From an uncultured Collinsella sp. (GTDB lineage: Bacteria; Actinomycetota; Coriobacteriia; Coriobacteriales; Coriobacteriaceae), in the NCBI GenBank assembly GCA_958443265.1, contig CAUCKA010000002.1:62001-126000 (forward strand): a stretch of DNA of 64,000 bases, in the 5' to 3' direction. The translations under genes and the position numbers were made by a program. Position 1 is the stretch's first letter, and every line of letters starts with the position of its first letter. The notes beneath the pieces are model-generated. The model had not been told where the DNA came from, ran no database searches, and saw only the letters and a program-made list of their open reading frames with translations. Below are positions 1 through 7,178 of this stretch, piece after piece.

Positions 1-206
1 TCGACCCCGGTCTCCTCCACCACGGTGCGTGCCACAGCCAGCACGTTGGCGGCGATCTCGGCCGGGTCATGGCTCACCCAGCCGGCCTCGTTGACAATCT
101 GGCGATGCGAGCGATCGGCGCGATGGATCAGATGGCCGCCCTCGTCCACCAGCAGCGCCTTAGTACCCTGTGTGGACTGATCGATTCCGATGATGTATTT
201 GCTCAT
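1..206 (-). CDS. FGGY-family carbohydrate kinase, N-terminal fragment (cut by window edge)
   Basis: Only the first 68 codons are in the window; the gene continues beyond base 1. The protein begins MSKYIIGIDQSTQGTKALLV, the N-terminal phosphate-binding strand-turn of FGGY sugar kinases (xylulokinase, glycerol kinase and relatives), which transfer the ATP gamma-phosphate to a sugar or polyol. The ATG at 206 has a GGAGA-type ribosome site a few bases upstream. It is the last visible gene of the operon isomerase - transketolase N - transketolase C - kinase, so a pentulose or hexulose made by the isomerase is a likely substrate. Family is confident; substrate cannot be told from this fragment. Confidence 0.85.
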   Translation of the reverse strand, partial: MSKYIIGIDQSTQGTKALLVDEGGHLIHRADRSHRQIVNEAGWVSHDPAEIAANVLAVARTVVEETGV

Positions 207-318
207 GTACTCTCCTGTCTCCCCCGTCGATTCAAAACTAAAACCCGACGGACAAGGAGCGAGTGGCCGACCGGCTCATGAGAGCGCAGCCGGCCTGCTC
301 AGAATTCAACCTAAAAGG

Positions 319-349
319 ATTGGTGCAAACCTGTCCCCGATGCACCAAT
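319..349 (-). terminator. Hairpin at the 3' end of the transketolase C gene (repeat family)
   Basis: Arms ATTGGTGCA (319-327) and TGCACCAAT (341-349) are perfectly complementary and enclose a CCTGTCCCC core. The right arm touches the stop codon of the transketolase gene. On the minus strand the stem is followed by CCTTTTAGG, a weak T-run, so it may act as a terminator or processing site inside the operon. A close relative lies at 54578-54610. Confidence 0.45.
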
Positions 350-1290
350 TACTCTGCGGGAAGGAACTCGGCGACCGTCTTTGCGATTCCCTCGCCCGTC
401 AGGCCGTAGTGCGCAAAGACCTCGGGGCTCGTGCCGGTGATGACCGGCGCATCGGGCAGGCTCAGGCACTTGACCGGACGCGGGCAATGCTCGCCCACGA
501 CCTGCGCGACCATGGAACCCAGGCCACCGAAGGGGCTGTGCTCCTCGACGGTCACGACGGCGCGCGTGGCACCGGCGGCCTCGATCACGGCCTCGGCATC
601 GAGCGGCTTGACGCAGTACATATCGAGCACCGTTGCCGAGATGCCCTGCTCGGCCAGCAGATCGGCGGCGTCCACGGCATGGCGGACCATCTCACCGGTG
701 GCGACAATCGTCACATCGGTGCCGCGGCGCACCCAGGTGGCGCGATCCATCTGGAACGGGCACTCGTCCTCAGTGTACACGTCCTCCACCGGGTTGCGGC
801 CCACGCGGATGTAGGCCGGCTTGTTGTCGGCGACCAGGGCACGCACGAGCTCGGCGGTCTGGAAGCGATCGCTCGGCAGATACACGCGCATGTTGGGAAT
901 CGCGCTCATGGCGGCGATATCCTGCGCGGAGTGATGGCTCATGCCTAAGGCGCCGTAGGACACGCCGCCCGAGATGCCGATGAGCTTGACGTTGGTGTTG
1001 GAGTACGAAACGTCGACCTTGCACTGCTCATACGAGCGCGTGGTCACAAAGGACGCCGGCGAGGCGGCCCAGGCCTTCTTGCCGCACGAGGCCATGCCGG
1101 CGGCGATGCTCACCAGGTCCTGCTCGGCAATGCCGACCTCAACGGACTGCTGGGGATACTGGTCAAAGAACGGCGTGAGCGATGCAGAGCCGCGGGAGTC
1201 GGAGCACAGGACGACGATGTCTTTATCGGTTGCGGCGGCCTCGAGCAGCGTGTCGCAGATAGCCTTTCGGTTGGCGATCTTGTTAGCCAT
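349..1290 (-). CDS. Transketolase, C-terminal subunit (split transketolase)
   Basis: This 313-residue protein carries the pyrimidine-binding and C-terminal domains of transketolase; the VEVGIAEQD motif holds the glutamate that activates thiamine diphosphate. Together with the N-terminal subunit encoded just upstream it should move two-carbon ketol units between sugar phosphates in the cytoplasm. The start MANKIANRK at 1290 was chosen because AAGGAGG sits just before it and the reading frame overlaps the end of the upstream subunit by 8 bases, a typical translational coupling. An upstream in-frame start exists but would lie deep inside the partner gene. Split transketolases in sugar operons are common in Firmicutes and Actinobacteria, often for special sugars rather than the housekeeping pathway. 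Confidence 0.9.
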   Translation of the reverse strand: MANKIANRKAICDTLLEAAATDKDIVVLCSDSRGSASLTPFFDQYPQQSVEVGIAEQDLVSIAAGMASCGKKAWAASPASFVTTRSYEQCKVDVSYSNTNVKLIGISGGVSYGALGMSHHSAQDIAAMSAIPNMRVYLPSDRFQTAELVRALVADNKPAYIRVGRNPVEDVYTEDECPFQMDRATWVRRGTDVTIVATGEMVRHAVDAADLLAEQGISATVLDMYCVKPLDAEAVIEAAGATRAVVTVEEHSPFGGLGSMVAQVVGEHCPRPVKCLSLPDAPVITGTSPEVFAHYGLTGEGIAKTVAEFLPAE

Positions 1291-2119
1291 TGATGGCCTC
1301 CTTATGGGCAGCGAAACCGGCGATGATCTGGGCATATTCCTCATCGTTGGGCAGGTGATGATGCCAGGCGGCCTTGTCCTCCATAACCGGCGAGCCGTAG
1401 CCCTTCACCGTGTTGAGGATGATGACCGTGGGCTTACCCTTGGTCTCGGCGGCCAGCGTCAGCGCGGCGTCGATGGCCTGGACGTCGTTGCCCGGAATGG
1501 ACAGCACGTTCCAACCGAAGGCGGCCCAGCGCTCCTCCTGCGAATCCTGCTTCATGACGTCCTCGGTGCTGCCGCTGATCTGCAGGCGGTTGCGGTCCAC
1601 GAGCGCGCACAGGTTATCGAGCTGGTAGTTGCCGCCGCTCATGGCGCCCTCCCAGACCGAGCCCTCGGCAAGCTCGCCGTCGCCCATGATGGTGTAGACG
1701 CGGTAGTCGCGGCCATCCATCTTGCCGGCAAGCGCCATCCCGACGGCCACGGGCAGGCCATGACCCAGCGAGCCCGAGTTCATCTCGATGCCCTTGAGCT
1801 TGTTGTTGGGGTGGCCGATGTAGGGGCTGCCGAACTTAGAGAAGCGGGCCTTGACGTCGTCGAGGTCCAGATAGCCCTCGTGGCAGAGCACCGCGTAGTA
1901 GGCCTCCATGGCGTGGCCCTTGGAGAGTACGAAGCGATCGCGGTTGGGATCGTCGACGGTCTCGGGAGAAATGTTGAGGTGGTTGGCATAGAGGGTCATC
2001 AGCGCATCGATGACCGACATGTCGCCGCCGATGTGCCCGCCAGCGCCAGCCATGATGATATCGACGCAATCGCGGCGAAGGTCCCAACGCAGGGATTCAA
2101 GCTCTTCGATAGTTGCCAT
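1283..2119 (-). CDS. Transketolase, N-terminal (TPP-binding) subunit
   Basis: 278 residues with the thiamine-diphosphate motif GDGELAEGSVWEG followed by the usual NNL-like stretch (LCALVDRNRLQ), and the LSKGHA and GSLGHGL segments of transketolase. It forms the ThDP-binding half of a heteromeric transketolase with the product of the next gene. The start MATIEELES at 2119 has GAGGAGAG upstream; this ribosome site overlaps the stop codon of the isomerase gene (2122), so the two are probably coupled. The last codons overlap the ATG of the C-terminal subunit. The N-terminal extension of the open frame is not supported. Confidence 0.92.
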   Translation of the reverse strand: MATIEELESLRWDLRRDCVDIIMAGAGGHIGGDMSVIDALMTLYANHLNISPETVDDPNRDRFVLSKGHAMEAYYAVLCHEGYLDLDDVKARFSKFGSPYIGHPNNKLKGIEMNSGSLGHGLPVAVGMALAGKMDGRDYRVYTIMGDGELAEGSVWEGAMSGGNYQLDNLCALVDRNRLQISGSTEDVMKQDSQEERWAAFGWNVLSIPGNDVQAIDAALTLAAETKGKPTVIILNTVKGYGSPVMEDKAAWHHHLPNDEEYAQIIAGFAAHKEAING

Positions 2120-2121
2120 TT

Positions 2122-3522
2122 CTACTCTCCTCGCAGGTAAGCTTTGACGTCTTCTTCGATGGGGTCGTACAGGTCGGGGACAATGCCGATGTACTTGCAC
2201 GCCTCGTAGAGCACCGGCACCACGTTGGCGTGAATGGCGACGCAGTGGTGGATGTAGGGACCCTCGACGATCTTGGCCTCGAGGCGCTTGAGGTTGTCGA
2301 CCTCGACCCACAGGTAGGTGCCCATGCCGGCCGGGCCGTCGATGCCGCGGGCGTTACCCAGCAGCAGCGAGTACTCGCCGTTGTCGCCGTCAAAGCGGGC
2401 AAGGGTGAGGTCGCCGTGCTTGGCCTCGGCCGTCAGCGCGCCGGGGTGATCGAAAGCCAGCGGATAGGTGAGCTTGGGCTTGACGGCCGCGCAGCTGCAG
2501 GGCCAGGGGCCGCAGTGCTGCAGCAGCTCGCCGTTCTCGTTATCGGGATGGCGCACGGTCCAGTCGGCGAACATGCCGCGGTGACGGCCCAGGTCGGCGG
2601 CCTCGACCATCAGCGCGGTGATGGCGCCGTGAATATCGGTCTCGCATACGATAGGGATGCCCATCTCGTTGAGGATTGCGTTGGCGGCGCAGGGCATAAT
2701 GCCCAACTCGTCCTGCAGGGCGTTCCAGCACTGGATGGCGCCGGCGTTGCAGCCGTACTTCTCGACCAGGCGCTTCATGGCAATGGCGAGTCCTGCGACC
2801 GCAGGAACCTTGTCCTCGGGGATGCAGATCTCAAAGCTGTCACCAATGTGGGCGAGCATGGCTGCCATGGCCTGCTCGTCAGCCTGGGCGTCGCGCACGG
2901 CCTGGACAAGCTCGGTCATGGGGATGGGCGAAAGCTGGATGTTGAACTTCTCAAGCAGCTCGCCCTCGTTGCACATGGTCGACCAGAAATCGAACGGACG
3001 GGTGGCCATCTGCAGGATGCGGGTGTGCTCGAAGGTCTTGACCACGTTGCACACGGCCAAAAAGTCCCAGACGCCGCGCTCGAACTCGGGATCGGTCAGA
3101 CGGCAGTTGGTCATGTAGGTGAAGGGAACCTGGAAGCGGCGCAGGACCTTGCCGGTGGCGAACAGGCCGCACTGGCTATCGCGCAGACGGGTGCCGTCGG
3201 GCTCGGGGCGCTCGTCGCGCGGGCCCCACAGCAGCACGGGCAAGCCGAGCTCGCGGGCAAGGCGGGCGCAGACATACTCGGTACCAAAGTTGGCGTGGCA
3301 CAGCATGATGCCGTCGACGCCCTCGGCGCGGAACTTTTTGACGATAGGCTCGATATGGCTGTCGTCGAACAGCAGGCCCTCGTCGTTGATGTCGTCGATA
3401 TCCACAATCTCGACGCCGATCTCGCGCAGGCGATCAGCCGTCAGACCGCGATACTTGATCGCGTCCGGCGCGCTAAAGATACTGCGGCGCGTGGGCACAA
3501 AGCCGAGCTTGATCTTGTCCAT
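2122..3522 (-). CDS. L-fucose/L-arabinose isomerase-like sugar isomerase
   Basis: 466 residues resembling the FucI/AraA isomerase fold, which interconverts an aldose and a ketose with a divalent metal. The N-terminal half has the Rossmann-like segment (LGFVPTRRSIFSAPDAIKYR, LCHANFGTEYVCARLARELG) and the C-terminal half a conserved carboxylate/His region near DWTVRHPDNENGE and YIHHCVAIHANVVP. It is the first gene of the operon with the split transketolase and the FGGY kinase, and a LacI repressor gene is transcribed toward the same region from upstream. The ATG has GGGGAGGA 5 bases upstream. The exact sugar is not evident; a pentose or deoxyhexose entering the pentose-phosphate pathway fits the neighbours. 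Confidence 0.7.
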   Translation of the reverse strand: MDKIKLGFVPTRRSIFSAPDAIKYRGLTADRLREIGVEIVDIDDINDEGLLFDDSHIEPIVKKFRAEGVDGIMLCHANFGTEYVCARLARELGLPVLLWGPRDERPEPDGTRLRDSQCGLFATGKVLRRFQVPFTYMTNCRLTDPEFERGVWDFLAVCNVVKTFEHTRILQMATRPFDFWSTMCNEGELLEKFNIQLSPIPMTELVQAVRDAQADEQAMAAMLAHIGDSFEICIPEDKVPAVAGLAIAMKRLVEKYGCNAGAIQCWNALQDELGIMPCAANAILNEMGIPIVCETDIHGAITALMVEAADLGRHRGMFADWTVRHPDNENGELLQHCGPWPCSCAAVKPKLTYPLAFDHPGALTAEAKHGDLTLARFDGDNGEYSLLLGNARGIDGPAGMGTYLWVEVDNLKRLEAKIVEGPYIHHCVAIHANVVPVLYEACKYIGIVPDLYDPIEEDVKAYLRGE

Positions 3523-3548
3523 GTACGTCCTCCCCTAGTCACATGCTC

Positions 3549-3666
3549 AGTAAACAGACGCATGTTTCGTTTTGTTCTGTTTACTAAATATTTTACTCTT
3601 TTGTTTAAAAGTTTAGCGCGAAAGTCTCGTAAACGGTAGAGAAATCAGCCTAAACGGTATGTAAAC
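3549..3666 (-). promoter_or_regulatory. Operator-like cluster upstream of the sugar isomerase operon
   Basis: AGTAAACAGA (3549-3558) and TCTGTTTACT (3576-3585) form a perfect 10-bp inverted repeat with a 17-base spacer. More TAAAC/GTTTA half-sites follow at about 3603, 3611, 3629, 3650 and 3661. The same half-site recurs in front of the LacI-family gene (4852-4908), so this is probably where that repressor binds. A TAAAAT box on the minus strand near 3591-3596 could be a -10. Confidence 0.5.
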
Positions 3667-3691
3667 AAACTGAACATACAAGGGAAACAAA

Positions 3692-3715
3692 AAGAGGACC
3701 CCGAAGGATCCTCTT
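3692..3715 (-). terminator. Rho-independent terminator of the LacI-family gene
   Basis: AAGAGGA (3692-3698) pairs with TCCTCTT (3709-3715), extended by CC/GG with one bulged base; on the minus strand the stem is followed by a T-rich run. It lies about 65 bases after the repressor stop codon at 3780. Confidence 0.75.
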
Positions 3716-3779
3716 CTGAATGGCACTATGTTAACTGCCCTAGCGAGCTTTGGCGCGCTGCAGGCAATGCCGTCTCCGC

Positions 3780-4790
3780 CTAGATTTCGCGCACGCTCTG
3801 ACGCTCGACAAAATAGGTCGACACGGCCGTTTTGCAGGTATAGCTCTTGGGATTGCGGATGTTACCCACCAGACGGCGCACCGCGATCTCGCCCACCTCG
3901 TGTTTGGGAACATGCACCGTGGTGAGTGGCGGGTTGGAGAAGGCGCCCAGAGATAGGTCGTCAAAGCCGATGATCGAGACATCCTCGGGCACGCGAATGC
4001 CGTGCTCGTTGAACGCGCGCATGGCACCCACGGCGAGCACGTCGTTCTCGGCAAAGAAAGCCGTCGGCAGGTCGTCGCGTGAGACGCTGTCGAGCCATGC
4101 ACCCATATCGCGATAGGCACCTTCGAGCGTGGTGCCCAGCGTGACGTGCCATGCCGGATTGGCCTCGAGGTCCGCATCCTCAAGCGCTTGGCGATAGCCG
4201 CGCTCGCGATCCTTAAAGTTGCGGATACGAAGATCGCCTGCCAGATAGCCGATTTGCCTGTGACCCTTCTCGATAAGGTAGTCCACGGCGCGCAGCACCG
4301 AATCGGTATTGGCAATGACTACGGCATCAAAGTACTGGCGGTCGCTCCAGCCGTCGAGCACGATCAGGTGGGCGGCAGCGTTGGCGAACAGGGCGTAATC
4401 TTCCTCACCCAGCTCGGTACCCATCAGCACGATGGCGGCAGACGGGTCGGCGATCAGGCCCTCGACCTGCGGACGCACGGCGTCCAGGTCGCTAAAGTCG
4501 AGCGAGACAAAGCTCGTGCTCATGCCGTGGCGACGCGCCTGGCGCTCCACGCCCTCAATAACCGCGGGATGGAAGGTGCTCTCGTCCAGGATGGCGCCCG
4601 TCTTGCGCGCGAGCACAAACTGGATGCTCTCGAGCTGCGTCGACTGCTGATAGCCGAGCGACTGCGCGCACTCCAGGATGACTTTGGCGGTCTCCTCGCT
4701 CACGCTGCGCTTGCGGTTGAGCGCGTTGGACACGGTCGCAGGCGAAAAACCGGTGATGCGGCTGATTTCGCGAACACTTGCTTTGGCCAT
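3780..4790 (-). CDS. LacI-family transcriptional regulator
   Basis: 336 residues: an N-terminal LacI helix-turn-helix (VREISRITGFSPATVSNALN, residues about 5-24) followed by a periplasmic-binding-protein-like effector domain with the typical VPEDVSIIGFDD motif. The start MAKASVREIS at 4790 follows AGGGGGAACA; the longer open frame has no ribosome site. The gene sits upstream of the isomerase-transketolase-kinase operon in the same orientation and is separated from it by its own terminator. Shared TAAAC half-sites in both promoters suggest it represses that operon and itself, with a sugar or sugar phosphate as inducer. The neighbouring nucleoside hydrolase/ribokinase pair is an alternative target. 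Confidence 0.9.
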   Translation of the reverse strand: MAKASVREISRITGFSPATVSNALNRKRSVSEETAKVILECAQSLGYQQSTQLESIQFVLARKTGAILDESTFHPAVIEGVERQARRHGMSTSFVSLDFSDLDAVRPQVEGLIADPSAAIVLMGTELGEEDYALFANAAAHLIVLDGWSDRQYFDAVVIANTDSVLRAVDYLIEKGHRQIGYLAGDLRIRNFKDRERGYRQALEDADLEANPAWHVTLGTTLEGAYRDMGAWLDSVSRDDLPTAFFAENDVLAVGAMRAFNEHGIRVPEDVSIIGFDDLSLGAFSNPPLTTVHVPKHEVGEIAVRRLVGNIRNPKSYTCKTAVSTYFVERQSVREI

Positions 4791-4851
4791 TGTTCCCCCT
4801 AGCAACGGTCGTGGCGGAGCATCGTGGCCTGACCGCCCCGTGACTCGACAA

Positions 4852-4919
4852 CTAAACGACCGCAAATTCAATCTAAACAGAATAGTAAATGTTTAATAGC
4901 TAGTTTAGCCTGTTGTCAA
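4852..4919 (-). promoter_or_regulatory. Promoter and operator-like half-sites of the LacI-family gene
   Basis: On the minus strand TTGACA (4919-4914) is a consensus -35; a TATTAA/TTAAAC box 15-17 bases on is the best -10. CTAAAC at 4852 and 4873, GTTTAA at 4891 and GTTTAG near 4903 overlap and follow the promoter and match the half-sites in front of the isomerase gene, suggesting autoregulation. Confidence 0.5.
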
Positions 4920-4967
4920 GCGAAGCGACGCGACTATTCCCCCAACGGGCGTATTTACTCGGTAGCT

Positions 4968-5005
4968 AAAAAAGCCCGTCCCAAATTGACTACATGGGAC
5001 GGGGC
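4968..5005 (-). terminator. Rho-independent terminator of the nucleoside hydrolase gene
   Basis: GCCCGTCCCA (4974-4983) pairs with TGGGACGGGGC (4995-5005, one extra G); on the minus strand the stem is followed by six T residues (A-run at 4968-4973). It ends the ribokinase-hydrolase operon 12 bases after its stop codon. Confidence 0.85.
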
Positions 5006-5016
5006 GTGAAAATCAT

Positions 5017-5991
5017 TTAGCCCAGGACACGAGCCATACGGGCCTTGAACTCGGACAGGAAGCGCGGGGCGTCGACGGTCAGCGCCACGAGCGCGCTCTT
5101 ATCTGGATCGGACAGACGGTGCTCGTCGCAGATGGTGCGGCCGCGATACTCGCCCAGCAGGTCGACACGTAGGTTACAGCCGAGCGCACCCACGAGCGTG
5201 GGATCAATCGCCACGGCAACCGCCAGCGGATCGTGCAGCGCGCAGCCGCCCAGGTAGGGCGCGTTCATTTCGTACGAACCGATATAGTGCTCGACCATGC
5301 TCGCAAACGCGCAGCCAGCCATAGTGCCCGAGCCCGTCCAGCCGGCAACGTCGCGACGTGTGAGCACCACGCGGTGCGTCACATCCAGGCCCACCATGGT
5401 GAGCTTGCGGCCCGAGCGCAACACAGCGTCGGCAGCCTCGGGGTCGCCCGCCATGTTGGCCTCGGCGCCCGCGCTCACGTTGCCGGGCACGGTAAGGGCG
5501 CCGCCCATCACGACCACGCGGCCGATAGACATCATCGCCGCCGCATCGCGCTCCAGGGCAAGCGCCAGATTGGTGAGCGGGCCGGTCGCAACGTAGACCA
5601 GATCGGGACCATAGGTACGCGCGGCATCAATCAGGTAATCGACCGCCGCATTGCCGTCGGCCGACGTCGCGCCCACCGGCTCGTACGGCGAGGCGGGCAC
5701 GCTTGCGCCGCCGATGCCGTTCTTGCCGTGGATAAGCGTGGTGGACGCCGGCGGCGTGTAGGGTTCGGTCGCCTTCATGGGACGATCGGCGCCCAGGTAC
5801 ACCGGCACCTCGGGACGACCCAACAGGTCGAGCACCGCCAAGCAGTTGTGCGCCGACTGCTCGACGCGCACGTTGCCAAAGCACGTGGTGATGCCGACGA
5901 GCTCCACCTCGGGGCTCGCGATGGCATAGGCAAGCGCCATCGCATCATCCACACCCATATCCAGATCAAGGATCAGCTTCTTGGTTGCCAT
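5017..5991 (-). CDS. Inosine-uridine-type nucleoside hydrolase
   Basis: 324 residues. The N-terminal DLDMGVDDA (residues 9-17) matches the calcium-binding DxDxGxDDA signature of the nucleoside hydrolase family, which splits the N-glycosidic bond of ribonucleosides to give the free base and ribose. A VVMGGA segment and the mid-protein GPLTNLALAL are also typical. It starts 4 bases after the ribokinase stop codon with a GGAG site inside the end of that gene, so the two are co-transcribed: hydrolase frees ribose, ribokinase phosphorylates it. Substrate preference (purine or pyrimidine) is not readable here. Length is normal for the family. Confidence 0.92.
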   Translation of the reverse strand: MATKKLILDLDMGVDDAMALAYAIASPEVELVGITTCFGNVRVEQSAHNCLAVLDLLGRPEVPVYLGADRPMKATEPYTPPASTTLIHGKNGIGGASVPASPYEPVGATSADGNAAVDYLIDAARTYGPDLVYVATGPLTNLALALERDAAAMMSIGRVVVMGGALTVPGNVSAGAEANMAGDPEAADAVLRSGRKLTMVGLDVTHRVVLTRRDVAGWTGSGTMAGCAFASMVEHYIGSYEMNAPYLGGCALHDPLAVAVAIDPTLVGALGCNLRVDLLGEYRGRTICDEHRLSDPDKSALVALTVDAPRFLSEFKARMARVLG

Positions 5992-5995
5992 TGTT

Positions 5996-6991
5996 CTACT
6001 CCGCTTCTCCGTCTACATCCAAACCGTCTAAACCAAACTTGTGCTCGACTTCCGCACGCGTGGGAATTGATTGCTGAGCGCCCAGGCGCGACACCGTCAC
6101 CGCCGAGGCGCGAGCACCCGCCGCCATGCACTCAAAGAGCGGCAGGCCCTCCAGACAAGCCGCCGCCAACGCGCCGATAAACGTATCGCCCGCGGCCGTC
6201 GTATCGACCACCGCGCTCGAAAGCGCCGGCATGCGCAGCGGCTCACCGCCATCGCCGAGCGTAACCGAGCCGGCGCCGCCCAACGTGATGACCGCAGCCC
6301 CGGCGCCCTTGTCGAGCAGCGCATTGAGCGCGGCGACGCAACTCGCATCATCCGTGGGCAGAATGCCCGTCAGTACCTGGCACTCGGTCTCGTTGGGGCA
6401 GACCAGGTCGACCGCTGGCCACGCTCCTGCCGGCAGGTCGCAGGCGGGCGCCGGGTTAAAGATCGTATAGAACCCCAGCTCGTGAGCGCAAGCAAGCGCC
6501 CCGGCCGTCGCCGCAAGGTCACATTCGCCCTGGGCGATAAAGACGCCGCCAGCAGCCGGGGCAATCTCGCTGGCATCGCCGTCGAGCTCGTCGGCCACCA
6601 AGCGCCTCAGTGCGCGGGCAACGTCCTCGCCCGCAAGCGCATGGTTGGCGCCCGGCGACAGCACGATGCGGTTGTCGCTCTCACAGCGAATGATAGTCGC
6701 AGTACCGGTCTCCACGTCGTCGAGACGTGTCACGAACTCAACGCCCACGCCGGCATCTTGGAGCCCTGCCACAAGCGCATCGCCAAAGGTATCGCGCCCA
6801 ACAGCGCCGATCATGCACGTGCGCGCACCCATGCGCGCAGCGGCAACGGCCTGATTGGCTCCCTTACCGCCGGCGTTGGTGATAAAACCGCTGCCATCGA
6901 CCGTCTCGCCCGCGCGCGGCATGCGCTCGCACGCCACCGAAAGGTCCATGTTCATGCTGCCGAACACCGCAACGATGCTGTGATCCGCCAT
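5996..6991 (-). CDS. rbsK: Ribokinase (PfkB family)
   Basis: 331 residues of the PfkB sugar kinase family. The N-terminal substrate signature GGKGANQAVAAARMG and the C-terminal DTTAAGDTFIGAL, containing the catalytic aspartate and the anion hole, are both present. It should phosphorylate D-ribose at O5. The start MADHSIVAVFGS at 6991 follows GAGGAGG; longer frames upstream lack a ribosome site. The downstream nucleoside hydrolase, 4 bases away, would supply ribose from nucleosides, so this pair is a nucleoside salvage or catabolism unit. No transporter for nucleosides or ribose is next to it. Confidence 0.88.
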   Translation of the reverse strand: MADHSIVAVFGSMNMDLSVACERMPRAGETVDGSGFITNAGGKGANQAVAAARMGARTCMIGAVGRDTFGDALVAGLQDAGVGVEFVTRLDDVETGTATIIRCESDNRIVLSPGANHALAGEDVARALRRLVADELDGDASEIAPAAGGVFIAQGECDLAATAGALACAHELGFYTIFNPAPACDLPAGAWPAVDLVCPNETECQVLTGILPTDDASCVAALNALLDKGAGAAVITLGGAGSVTLGDGGEPLRMPALSSAVVDTTAAGDTFIGALAAACLEGLPLFECMAAGARASAVTVSRLGAQQSIPTRAEVEHKFGLDGLDVDGEAE

Positions 6992-7067
6992 GGAAACCTC
7001 CTCGTCTTCAGGCTTTGCGCCCACCATCGACCAACGATTGTGCACTCTCGCACCCCCTATAACTTTA

Positions 7068-7085
7068 GTCCACTTTGATGTGGAC
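7068..7085. promoter_or_regulatory. Palindrome between ribokinase and acyltransferase genes
   Basis: GTCCAC (7068-7073) and GTGGAC (7080-7085) form a perfect inverted repeat with a 6-base spacer in the divergent intergenic region. A TACAAT box at 7133-7138 could be the -10 of the plus-strand acyltransferase. The palindrome may be an operator; this is inferred from position only. Confidence 0.3.
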
Positions 7086-7178
7086 GCGCGCTTGAGCTTG
7101 CGCCAGCAGCAAGCATTCACAGGGGCAGGCAGCTACAATGAATACGTGCTGATTATTCTCGTCATTGGATGATGTTTT

